Origin: Pyrinomonadaceae bacterium
Lineage (GTDB): Bacteria; Acidobacteriota; Blastocatellia; Pyrinomonadales; Pyrinomonadaceae
Assembly: GCA_036277115.1 (NCBI GenBank)
Contig: DASUNM010000011.1
Location: 1-64,000, forward strand
Direction of reading: 5' to 3'
DNA: 64,000 nucleotides
The notes under the pieces: model-generated
The model's database searches: none
Told to the model about the DNA's origin: nothing
Seen by the model: only the letters and a program-made list of their open reading frames with translations
Translations under genes and position numbers: made by a program
Part shown: one piece after another, positions 51,489-60,500 of the stretch
Layout of the letters: each line of letters begins with the position of its first letter
Position numbering within the stretch: the stretch's first letter is position 1

Positions 51489-51523
51489 AAGTCCAAAGCA
51501 CGAAGTACAAAGCACGAAGTACA
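51489..51523. repeat. Heptamer-period repeat
   Basis: AAGTCCA, AAGCACG, AAGTACA, AAGCACG, AAGTACA: five units in phase, just upstream of the Smr start and before the sdh promoter. Confidence 0.75.
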
Positions 51524-51534
51524 ACTGCCGCGTT

Positions 51535-51562
51535 TTGCATTTGCGCGTCGCCGCTCTATAAT
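51535..51562 (+). promoter_or_regulatory. Probable sdhCAB promoter
   Basis: TTGCAT (51535-51540), 16 bp, TATAAT (51557-51562; perfect -10). The sdhC start is 80 bp downstream and is preceded by AAAGGAG. Confidence 0.65.
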
Positions 51563-51641
51563 TTTCCTTGCTATTGCAAGCTATCAAATTCCCGCTGAGT
51601 TCGCTGACCTTGATTGAGCAAATCCGAAAAGGAGATCTCCT

Positions 51642-52313
51642 TTGGCGATTCGTCTGAGCCGGACTTTCGTCTTGCGAAAGCTCCATCAGTTGAGCGGCAT
51701 CATGCCGCTGGGCTTCTTTCTGCTGGAGCACTTCTATACGAATTCCAAAGCCATCGCCGGCGCCGCCAGTTTCAATAAAGCGGTCGAAGATCTCCAGGCG
51801 ATTCCGTACATCCTTTTAGTCGAGATCTTCGGCATCTTCATCCCGTTGATCTATCACGCGGTTTACGGCCTGGTCATCACGGCCGAAGCGCGACCCAACA
51901 ATCTCGCTTATCCATATCCGCGCAACTGGTTCTACACGGTTCAGCGCGTTACCGGCGTCATTCTATTCTTCTTTATCTTGTTTCACGTTCTGAACTTTAG
52001 ATTTGGAATGATTCCGGGTCTGAACACAGTTTCGGTGGCGCATCATCCCGAGCAGTCGTTCGAGATTGTTTCGCGCGAGTTCCGCATGATTCCAATCTTC
52101 ATCGTCTACATGGTCGGAATCACGGCGACGGTCTGGCATTTCGCGAACGGTATTTGGCTGTTCCTCGTCGATTGGGGAATTACGATCGGCGAGCGCGCGC
52201 AGCGTCTGGCCGGTTACGCCTGTATCGGCTTTGGAGTTGTCCTGCTTTTCGTCGGCATTAACGCCGCAGTCGCATTCATCCGGCCGGGCGGATTGCTGCG
52301 CGGAATCTTGTAG
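51642..52313 (+). CDS. sdhC: Succinate dehydrogenase cytochrome b subunit
   Basis: A 223-residue protein, TTG start with AAAGGAG upstream. It is a five-helix type of the Bacillus/b558 class with conserved His: LHQLSGIMPLGFFLLEHF, LIYHAVYGLVITAEARP, FFFILFHVLNFRFG, TVWHFANGIWLFLVDW. It anchors SdhAB, passes electrons to quinone and binds heme. No sdhD gene is present, as expected for this class. Confidence 0.95.
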   Translation: MAIRLSRTFVLRKLHQLSGIMPLGFFLLEHFYTNSKAIAGAASFNKAVEDLQAIPYILLVEIFGIFIPLIYHAVYGLVITAEARPNNLAYPYPRNWFYTVQRVTGVILFFFILFHVLNFRFGMIPGLNTVSVAHHPEQSFEIVSREFRMIPIFIVYMVGITATVWHFANGIWLFLVDWGITIGERAQRLAGYACIGFGVVLLFVGINAAVAFIRPGGLLRGIL

Positions 52314-52328
52314 CGGTCAAAACGAAAG

Positions 52329-54227
52329 ATGGCTAGTCAAATCAATATTGCAGTTGTCGGGGGCGGCCTCGCCGGTTTGGCGGCGGCGATGAAGATTGCT
52401 GAAGCCGGGCACAACGTCGAGTTGTTTTCCGTCGTGCCTGTGAAGCGATCACATTCCGTGTGTGCCCAGGGTGGCATCAACGGCGCCGTCAACACGAAGG
52501 GCGAAGGCGATTCGACGTGGGAGCACTTCGACGACACGGTTTACGGCGGCGACTTTCTTGCCAACCAGCCACCGGCAAAAGCGATGTGTGAAATGGCGCC
52601 GGCGATCATTTACCTGTTCGATCGCATGGGCGTGCCGTTCTCGCGCACGAACGAAGGCTTATTGGATTTTCGCCGCTTTGGCGGCACGAAGCATCACCGC
52701 ACAGCCTTCGCGGGAGCTTCGACTGGTCAGCAACTACTCTACGCGCTCGATGAGCAGGTCCGTCGCTACGAAGTCACCGGCAAAGTTAAGAAGTACGAAG
52801 GCTGGGAAATGATGTCGCTGGTACTCGACGATCATCAGGTGTGTCGTGGCCTGGTCGCGATGAACCTGCGCTCGCTCGAGCTGAAAGCATTCCCCGCGGA
52901 CGCTGTCATCATCGCTACCGGCGGTCCCGGACTCATCTTCGGCAAATCAACCAATTCGATGGTTTGCACGGGCAGCGCAGTCGCGGCGTGCTACCAGCAG
53001 GGCGCGAAGTATGCGAACGGCGAATTCATCCAGGTGCATCCCACCTCGATCCCCGGCGAAGACAAGTTGCGTCTGATGAGCGAGTCCGCGCGCGGTGAAG
53101 GCGGCCGCGTCTGGGTGCCGCGGGGCAAAGGCGACAATCGATCGCCTTCGTCGATCCCTGAGAACGAGCGCTGGTATTTTCTGGAAGAGAAGTACCCGGC
53201 TTACGGCAACCTGGTGCCGCGCGACATCGCCACGCGCGAAATTTTCAAAATTTGTCTCGAGGGCTTCGGCGTTAGTGGCGAGAACCAGGTCTTTCTCGAT
53301 GTAACGCATATCCCGGCTGAAACATTGGATCGCAAGCTCGGCGCGATTCTCGAAATCTACGAGATGTTTGTCGGCGACGATCCGAAACATGTGCCGATGC
53401 GCATCTTCCCCGGCGTGCACTACTCGATGGGCGGGCTGTGGGTTGATTTCAAGCAGCACACAAATATTCCCGGATTGCTGGCGGCGGGCGAGTGCGACTA
53501 CTCGATTCATGGAGCAAACCGTCTCGGAGCGAACTCACTGGTCAGTTGCGTGTATGGCGGTTTCGTCGCGGCGCCGGCGGCGCTCGAATGGGCGAAGAAC
53601 GTCGAGCGGAACGGCGCAAACGGTTCGCGGATTTACGAACAGGAAACGAAGCGCCAGCAGGAAATTAACGAGGGACTGATAAAGCAGAGCGGAACCGAGA
53701 ACCAGTACAAGCTGCACGAAGAGATGGGCAAAGTGATGACCGACAACGTCACGGTTATTCGCTACAACGATCGTCTGAAAGCGACGGACGAGAAGTTGCT
53801 CGAACTGATGGATCGTTATCAGCGCATCTCGATCAACGACTCGAATCTTTGGGCGACCATGGCTTTGCCGCATGCACGACATTTGGACAATATGCTCGAG
53901 CTGGCGCGTGTGATTACGCTGGGCGCCCTCAATCGGAACGAATCGCGCGGCGCGCACTACAAACCTGACTTTCCGGAACGTGATGATGCAAACTGGCTAA
54001 AGACGACGATTGCCGAATACTCAGGTGAAGGCCCGGTGTTCTCGTACGATCCGGTGGACGTTTCCCTGATTCAGCCGCGCAAACGCGATTACTCGGCTGA
54101 TAAGAAAGAAACTGCGGCGGCTTCGGGCTCGCCGCAAAAAGGCGGCGCCCCACAGATTCCGAAGAGTGACATGGAGCAGAAGCCCGGGAACTTAAGCGGA
54201 CCAACGGGCGACGTCAGGGTTAGTTAG
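52329..54227 (+). CDS. sdhA: Succinate dehydrogenase flavoprotein subunit
   Basis: A 632-residue protein with N-terminal FAD fold (VVGGGLAGLAAAMKIAEAGH) and the covalent-flavin region RSHSVCAQGGINGAVNTKGE. Substrate-binding residues lie in QVHPTSIPGEDKLRLMSESA, and the C-terminal region starts at RIFPGVHYSMGGLWVDF. The last ~35 residues are a low-complexity tail (KKETAAASGSPQKGGAPQ). It oxidises succinate to fumarate. Confidence 0.97.
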   Translation: MASQINIAVVGGGLAGLAAAMKIAEAGHNVELFSVVPVKRSHSVCAQGGINGAVNTKGEGDSTWEHFDDTVYGGDFLANQPPAKAMCEMAPAIIYLFDRMGVPFSRTNEGLLDFRRFGGTKHHRTAFAGASTGQQLLYALDEQVRRYEVTGKVKKYEGWEMMSLVLDDHQVCRGLVAMNLRSLELKAFPADAVIIATGGPGLIFGKSTNSMVCTGSAVAACYQQGAKYANGEFIQVHPTSIPGEDKLRLMSESARGEGGRVWVPRGKGDNRSPSSIPENERWYFLEEKYPAYGNLVPRDIATREIFKICLEGFGVSGENQVFLDVTHIPAETLDRKLGAILEIYEMFVGDDPKHVPMRIFPGVHYSMGGLWVDFKQHTNIPGLLAAGECDYSIHGANRLGANSLVSCVYGGFVAAPAALEWAKNVERNGANGSRIYEQETKRQQEINEGLIKQSGTENQYKLHEEMGKVMTDNVTVIRYNDRLKATDEKLLELMDRYQRISINDSNLWATMALPHARHLDNMLELARVITLGALNRNESRGAHYKPDFPERDDANWLKTTIAEYSGEGPVFSYDPVDVSLIQPRKRDYSADKKETAAASGSPQKGGAPQIPKSDMEQKPGNLSGPTGDVRVS

Positions 54228-54233
54228 GAATCA

Positions 54234-54977
54234 ATGAGCAAAACAGTCGAGATTCATATCAAACGCCGCGACAATCCCGACGCGCCCGCGCGCTGGGAGG
54301 AGTTCGAGATTCCTTACCGCAAGAATCTCAACGTCATCTCGTGCCTGATGGAGATTCGCAAGAATCCGGTCACCAGACAGGGCAAGCAAACAACGCCGCC
54401 GTCGTGGGACATGAATTGTCTCGAACAGGTTTGCGGTATCTGCACAATGGTGATCAATGGCCGCGCGCGACAATCATGCTCGGCGCTCGTTGATAACCTC
54501 GATCAGCCGATTAAGCTCGAACCGATGTCGAAATTCCCGAACGTGCGCGACTTGGTCGTCGATCGCTCGCAGATGTTCGATCACTTGAAACGCGTGCATG
54601 CCTGGGTCGAACTCGACGGCAGTCACGACCTCGGCCCCGGCCCGCGCATGGATCAGGAAGACGTGATGGAGCGCTACGCGTATTCGCGCTGCATGACCTG
54701 TGGTTGCTGCCTCGAAGCCTGTCCGCAGTACGATGGCGACAACTACATCGGCCCGCAGGCGATCGCGCAGGTGCGCCTCTTCAATATGCATCCGAGCGGC
54801 GCGATGGATCGCGAAGAGCGTCTGGAAGCGTTGATGGGCGACGACGGCATCACGAACTGCGGCAACGCGCAGAATTGCGTGAAAGCCTGTCCGATGAATA
54901 TCCCGCTCACCCGAGCGATCTATGAAGAGAACCGCGAGACCGTCGTGCACGGTTTGTTCGGTTGGCTAAAGAAATAA
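54234..54977 (+). CDS. sdhB: Succinate dehydrogenase iron-sulfur subunit
   Basis: A 247-residue protein. The [2Fe-2S] ligands are in DMNCLEQVCGICTMVINGRA followed by a later Cys. The [4Fe-4S] and [3Fe-4S] ligands are in RCMTCGCCLEACPQY and CGNAQNCVKACPMNIPL. The stop of sdhA is 4 bp before its start, so sdhCAB is one operon in the order of Bacillus-type enzymes. Confidence 0.97.
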   Translation: MSKTVEIHIKRRDNPDAPARWEEFEIPYRKNLNVISCLMEIRKNPVTRQGKQTTPPSWDMNCLEQVCGICTMVINGRARQSCSALVDNLDQPIKLEPMSKFPNVRDLVVDRSQMFDHLKRVHAWVELDGSHDLGPGPRMDQEDVMERYAYSRCMTCGCCLEACPQYDGDNYIGPQAIAQVRLFNMHPSGAMDREERLEALMGDDGITNCGNAQNCVKACPMNIPLTRAIYEENRETVVHGLFGWLKK

Positions 54978-55187
54978 TCTCTCCAATTTACCGCTTGACG
55001 CTGCGCTGACGTTTCGCTATTAACGTCGAGCGCAACCTAAGAATCCGTCACCGGACGCGCATAAGCAGAAGTTGAAGATGAAAGAGGCTGGTAGTCTCTT
55101 TTCTTCTCTCTCGTGCTTCCGGTCAGCTCTTGGTTCCGTGTCTATCTTGCCGGTGAGGAAAGCCGCTTCGTGAATCATAGCCAGCGC

Positions 55188-55904
55188 ATGATAGAGCCGG
55201 TGCTGCTTGCGGCCTCCTGGGGATCGTTGCCTACCTGGTGCTGGCAATCGCCGACCCTTACATCGGTCCGGAGACAAAGACTACGCAGGAATTTCTAGCC
55301 GCGTGGGGCACGCCGAAATACATCGCCATAAACATGGCGCTGCACTTCGCCTTCGCGGGCGCCGCTGTGCTTTGGCTGGTGTCCTTCGTCGGACTTAGAC
55401 GTTTGCTGAGCTCCGAAAGCCCCAGTTTAATAGTAGATGGTGGGAACGCTTCTGGGGATCATCGCATGTGCGGTGATGGCGCAGATGATGATCATCCAGG
55501 GAAGCGTCATGAGCAAAATGGGTCAGGCGTTTATATCGGCGACCACCGAAAGCGCGCGCGAGTCAGCCGTCGCGTTGTATCGCGGCCTGCGGTTCATTGA
55601 TTACGGGATGGACTTAACGTTTGATCTGTTTTTCTTTACCGGATGGATTTTGCTCGCCATTCAAATGTTGCGTCACCGCAACTTCGGTAAGGTGTTCGGC
55701 GGGATAGGATTAATTCTCTTTGTGCTGGCCGGGGTCATGAACCTGCGGGCTGCACCTGATCCGCCGGCCTTTGATGTCGGACCGATCGCCGCGCTTTGGG
55801 TGCTTGCGGTATATGTGCAGATGTTAAGAGTGGCTAACTCCGTAACCGCGTCGGCAAAGTCCGAGCCTGGCGATGAAAGTAATCCGACACTCCTCGTCCA
55901 TTAG
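55188..55904 (+). pseudogene. Membrane-protein gene broken by two frameshifts
   Basis: Three frames carry a continuous hydrophobic protein: a start at 55188 (MIE...), then AGAACGLLGIVAYLVLAIAD...VLWLVSFVGLRRLLSSESP, then MVGTLLGIIACAVMAQMMII...GIGLILFVLAGVMNLRAAP to the stop at 55904. The breaks are near 55197 and 55425-55437, and stops TAA TAG TAG precede the last part. About six membrane helices total, resembling DUF4386-like proteins. Either it is a pseudogene or the assembly has errors. Product function unknown. Confidence 0.6.
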
Positions 55905-56956
55905 GTCGGATCAAAATTCCCATCCGAGAGCAGGGGCGAAAGGCGAAAGGCGTTCCGCCGGTTTCGCGTACTCTGAGCTTCCGGACTGTTAGCGCCGAAT
56001 TGCCCGGCAACCCGGCGCACCGATTCGTCGGCCAACGCGGCCAATAATTGAGCGCCCGTCAAATTCGGTTGCGCTTGAATCACTGCGCGGAAGATACTCC
56101 GCGCGCCGCCATCCCCATGCTGATTCGCCAGATCAAGCATGAAGGCAATCCCTCGTTCTGAGGTGATCTGAGGGGCGAACCCATGCAGGAACTGGAGCGA
56201 GTTGTTAAAAGCTGCGAGTGCAGTGCGCACCTGTACTTTTTCCAGGGCCGGCTCAAGCGCGGCTCGAGTGAAGCGACCTGTCCACGGCTGGCTTATTAGA
56301 TTGAACGCCGGATCGGTGGTGGTGCCGTTGGCTTTAACTCCGCCATTCGCTTTCTGAGTGTGCGCGACCATCCGCTGGGCCAGATTTGCATCGCCGTCTC
56401 CGAATACAGTTGCGAACAACTGCGGCTCATCGGTTTGAAAGGCTGACACGATGTCCCGCAGCCTTCCGGGTTTCTGCGCCCACTGAATCAACCCGTAAGA
56501 CAACCCGGCGCGATCAGTGTTCCGGTTCTGTGCGTTAAAACGTCCGGCGCCTTCAAACTCGGTCGTGATGCTCATCACTCTAAGCATTCCGGTGTACGGA
56601 AAATCCAGGGTCAGAGTCAGATATCCACGCGAAGCGGTCGGGTTAGCATTCGGTTCGGTCGGGGCAGCGGCCAGAGCTCTCAGCGTCGCAGCATCGACAG
56701 TTGCGACTTGTGGGTTGCCGGGAGGGAGCACCGGTAAGCCGTGAGCTTGTTGAAAGTTCCGAACCGCAGCAGTTGTGGTTGGACCAAAGCTGCCATGCGC
56801 TGCATCGCCCTGACGCGGCATTCCATTTACGCCGTGGGCGCGAAGCAAATCTTGAACGATCCCCACGGCGGGCCGGTCACCACCGCTGTTAACGATCGGA
56901 GGCGCATTTGGATCCTGCATGAGGGCGTCGATAGTTGGGACTCCGGACTGAGCCAT
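55901..56956 (-). CDS. Peptidoglycan-binding protein with lysozyme-like domain
   Basis: A 351-residue protein. Residues ~30-90 form a PG_binding_1-type helix bundle (AVGIVQDLLRAHGVNGMPRQ; FGPTTTAAVRNFQQAHGLPV). Residues ~110-345 form a lysozyme/transglycosylase-like helical domain starting ITTEFEGAGRFNAQNRNTDR, with a candidate catalytic Glu in TEFEG and GLSYGLIQWAQ. No signal peptide is seen. It may be a cell-wall hydrolase or endolysin-like enzyme, but phage neighbours are absent. Confidence 0.65.
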   Translation of the reverse strand: MAQSGVPTIDALMQDPNAPPIVNSGGDRPAVGIVQDLLRAHGVNGMPRQGDAAHGSFGPTTTAAVRNFQQAHGLPVLPPGNPQVATVDAATLRALAAAPTEPNANPTASRGYLTLTLDFPYTGMLRVMSITTEFEGAGRFNAQNRNTDRAGLSYGLIQWAQKPGRLRDIVSAFQTDEPQLFATVFGDGDANLAQRMVAHTQKANGGVKANGTTTDPAFNLISQPWTGRFTRAALEPALEKVQVRTALAAFNNSLQFLHGFAPQITSERGIAFMLDLANQHGDGGARSIFRAVIQAQPNLTGAQLLAALADESVRRVAGQFGANSPEAQSTRNRRNAFRLSPLLSDGNFDPT

Positions 56957-57277
56957 TCTCTTCTCCTTTAATGTTGAGCGCAGACGTTAGTGAGCAGGAA
57001 ACATTTTAGGGGAGTCGCAATTACAGCGAGCTTGGTGGGACTCCTGATGTTTCGAACCGGCCGGGTTATACGCCCGTGATTAGGCGTAGTCAAGAGCGCA
57101 ATCGACCCGGCCTTGACGCAAATCTTCGAGGAAGGATTGACGTCACCGTCGCCTTCCATGAAGCGATCTTATGAAGAGAATCGCAGACCTTAGTCATATC
57201 GCATTCCAGGCTGGTTGAAGCACTAGCACCTTTTCTCACTGCCCCTACAAAAGTTAATTGATTCATACAGATTTTCG
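56957..57277. other. Upstream gap before the large secreted protein
   Basis: No gene or repeat I can support. The region has a short inverted motif GGCCGGGTT...AACCCGGCC-like (57059-57115) of unknown meaning. The promoter at 57278 follows. Confidence 0.5.
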
Positions 57278-57306
57278 TTGACAGGTTGATTTGGCTGAGA
57301 TATTGT
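57278..57306 (+). promoter_or_regulatory. Strong sigma-70-type promoter
   Basis: TTGACA (57278-57283, perfect -35), 17-bp spacer, TATTGT (57301-57306). It leads a leader of about 210 nt to ATG 57523. Any start before ~57313 is therefore ruled out for the downstream gene. Confidence 0.85.
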
Positions 57307-57522
57307 CCGCCGCATTCGACCAGAGGATGTTCCCTGACATTCAACGAGAGGGCATTCCACGTCGTCGCATCCGTTAGTCAACCATCCCCCAAACCTGCCT
57401 CGCAGCGGCGACCGCCGACTGTGCACGAGCACGCTCCGGCGGCTGACACAGTTCACGTCTCGAGAGGTTCGACCTGTGCGATTCGCAATCTCTTAAACCC
57501 AACCCCCTGGAGGTGTTCGAGT

Positions 57523-60500
57523 ATGAGGAATCATGTGAGATGGATTGTCATGCTGACGGTTTCGTTTGCGCTCGTGACTTCAACGCTCTTTCGAGTGAGC
57601 GACGCGAAACGCAGTGATCATAAGACGCAGGCTAATGAGAGACCGCCAAGTCAGAAGGCGGCTCTTACGAAAAGTCACTTTCTACCGGCTGTCCCAAGTT
57701 CCGTCCAAGAGTCAGATTCGCTCACCCCGATAGTGTCGCGCGCGGTGGCCTTTGCCGTGTCCGAGCCGGTGAGCGAAATGGAAGAAAAGACCGAACTGTC
57801 GAACAGCATGAGACGCGGCAAGGCCGAGGCCAATCAAGAGAGGCCCGAGAAAAACACGAGTCCACCATTGAGCGGACACGAGGACTTTGACGCAACTGTT
57901 CCTTCGCAGGCGCCCAGCATTTCGCCGGCCATCCCTTCACCGGCCAGCAATTTTGAGGCTTTGAACAATAACGACAATGCAACGCATCCGGCCATCCTCG
58001 GGTTTGTTAATCCTCCGGACACGGTTGGCGACGTCGGCCCGACGCAGTACGTCCAGGCCGTTAATCTGCTGTTCCGTGTTTATGACAAGTCCGGTGTTCC
58101 ACAGACGGCGCCTCAACCTATCAGCGCGTTGTTCGCTGCTCTCGGTCCGCCCTGTTCAAACAACGACGATGGCGATCCGATTGTGCTCTATGACTCGTTG
58201 GCTGATCGCTGGATCATCACCCAGTTCATGGTTTCAGGAGCGACACCCCTCTCGCAGTGCGTAGCCATCTCGCAGACCGGCAACGCCGCGGGTGCTTACT
58301 TCACCTATCGTTTTGTCATGCCGAACGCCAAATTCAACGACTATCCGAAGTTTGGTGTCTGGCCTGACGGTTACTACTGGTCGAACAACCAGTTCAATCT
58401 GGCAGGCACGGCGTTCCTCGGCGTCGGAGTCTTTGCCATGGATCGCGGCAAGCTATTGGCCGGCGATCCGACTGCGAGTTATATCTTCTTCGATCTCGAG
58501 ACAACCGTTCCCAACGCCCGGAGTATGTTGCCTTCGGACGCTGATGGCCTGACGCCGCCGCCGGCCGGGGCGCCGAACGTGTTTTCCTATTTCAACGCTA
58601 ATGAGTTCGTAGGCGAGACAGACTCGCTGAGGCTCTATGAATTTAACGCGGACTTTGCCAATCCGATGAGTTCCACGTTCACTCAGCGTCCGGAAAGTCC
58701 GGTTGCCGTGGCGGCATTCAGTCCACTTAATCCGGCCGGACTGGACGATATTGAACAGCCGCCGCCATCCACCGCGACGAGCGCGCTCGATTCCATCAGC
58801 GACCGTCTCATGAACAGCCTGCAGTATCGAAACTTTGGCGCGTACGAGTCGCTGATCACCAACCACACCGTCAATGTAGGTACGGGAAATACGCTGGCAA
58901 CCCACCAGGCCGGAGTTCGGTACTACGAGTTGCGACGTACTTTGCCGGCCGGCTCGTGGACCGTCAACGAGCAGGCAACGCATTCCCCCGACACAAATAA
59001 TCGCTGGATGGGTAGTGCGGCGATGGATCACGAGGGCAATCTGGCAGTCGGCTACAGCGTTTCGAGCACGACTGTGTTTCCGTCGATCCGATACGCCGGG
59101 CGATTCGCCGGCGACGCGCCCGGCGGTCTTTTCCAGGGGGAAGCGTCGATCCAGGTCGGAGCCGGGGTGCAAACAAATACGGGCTCGCGCTGGGGTGACT
59201 ACAGCTCGATGAACGTCGATCCGACGGACGACTGCACCTTCTGGTACACGACAGAATATTACGCGACGACCGACACCACTCCGGGCAACGCGCCCTTCGG
59301 CGTCAACTGGCAGACGCGGGTAGCCAGTTTCAAAGTCAACCCGACGTGTGCCGCGCCCCAACAGGGAACCTTGCAGGTTAACGTCACGAATTGTGCGACG
59401 GGCCTGCCAGTGCCCGGGGCCCTCGTAAACATCAATGGCAACCTTTACGGCGCAACTGGAGCCGGAGGTTCGAATTCATCTCAGTTGAGCCCAGGCACCT
59501 ACAACGTCACCGCGAGTGCGACGAATTACCTGTCAGGCTCGGCCAGCGCGACAATTACCAACGGCAACACCACGGTCGTTAATGTTTGTGTCACGCCGGT
59601 ACCAATCATTCAGACGGCGGGCTCAACGATTACTGCTGAGAGTTGCGAAGCTCCCGACGGCGGCATTAGTCCGGGTGAAACTGTAACCATCGACTTCGGA
59701 TTGAAGAACGTCGGCACCGCGCCCACTTCAAACCTCGTAGCGACGCTGCTGGCAACTGGCGGCGTTACCAGCCCCAGCGGCCCACAAAGCTATGGAGTGC
59801 TCTCACCCGTTGGACCGTCCGTTTCGCGGCCCTTCACGTTCACCGCTGATAGTTCGCTGGCGTGCGGAGACAGCATCACGGCAACCTTCGCTTTGCAGGA
59901 TGGGGCGAGCAATCTTGGAACCGTGACTTTTACGTATCGACTCGGTGTTTTGGGATTCGGGTCAACGACGGCAACTTACAGCAGCGGCAACCTCACAACG
60001 CCGATTGCAGATTTAAGTACGGTCGATATTCCGATCAACATTACTGACACCGGCGCCGTGGCGGACGTCAACGTGAAAGTTCGTCTAAACCACACGTTCG
60101 ACGGTGACGTTGAGTTGAGCCTCGTCGCGCCTGACGGCACCACGGTAATGCTGTCAGACAATCGCGGTGGTACCGGTGATAACTTCGGCACCGGCGCTAA
60201 CGACTGCTCTGGCACGCCGACGGTGTTTGACGACTCGGCTTCAACATCGATTGTCTCAGGAAGCGCGCCATTCTCGGGTTCGTTCAAACCGGAGCAGCCT
60301 CTCGCAGGTCTCAATGGTAAAGACATCACCGGCACCTGGAAGCTGAGAGTTACCGACACGGCGAATCTGGATACGGGTACCGTGTTCTGTGTCCAACTCG
60401 AGATTAGCCGTCACGAATATCTCTGCTGTCCGTTTTCAGGCGGCGCGCCGGGAATTATTCCGAAGCCGCCGGCAACGCTGGTCAGCGAATGCGGAACAAA

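Noticed and set aside
55020-55277. 85-codon minus-strand ORF near sdhB
   Set aside because: It overlaps the broken membrane gene and shows no homology or start signal.
55901-56956. Prophage endolysin module
   Set aside because: No holin, tail, integrase or other phage gene lies near; retained as a chromosomal peptidoglycan-binding protein.
58453-59361. 302-codon minus-strand ORF
   Set aside because: Antisense to the P-domain gene, Arg/Gly-rich shadow composition.
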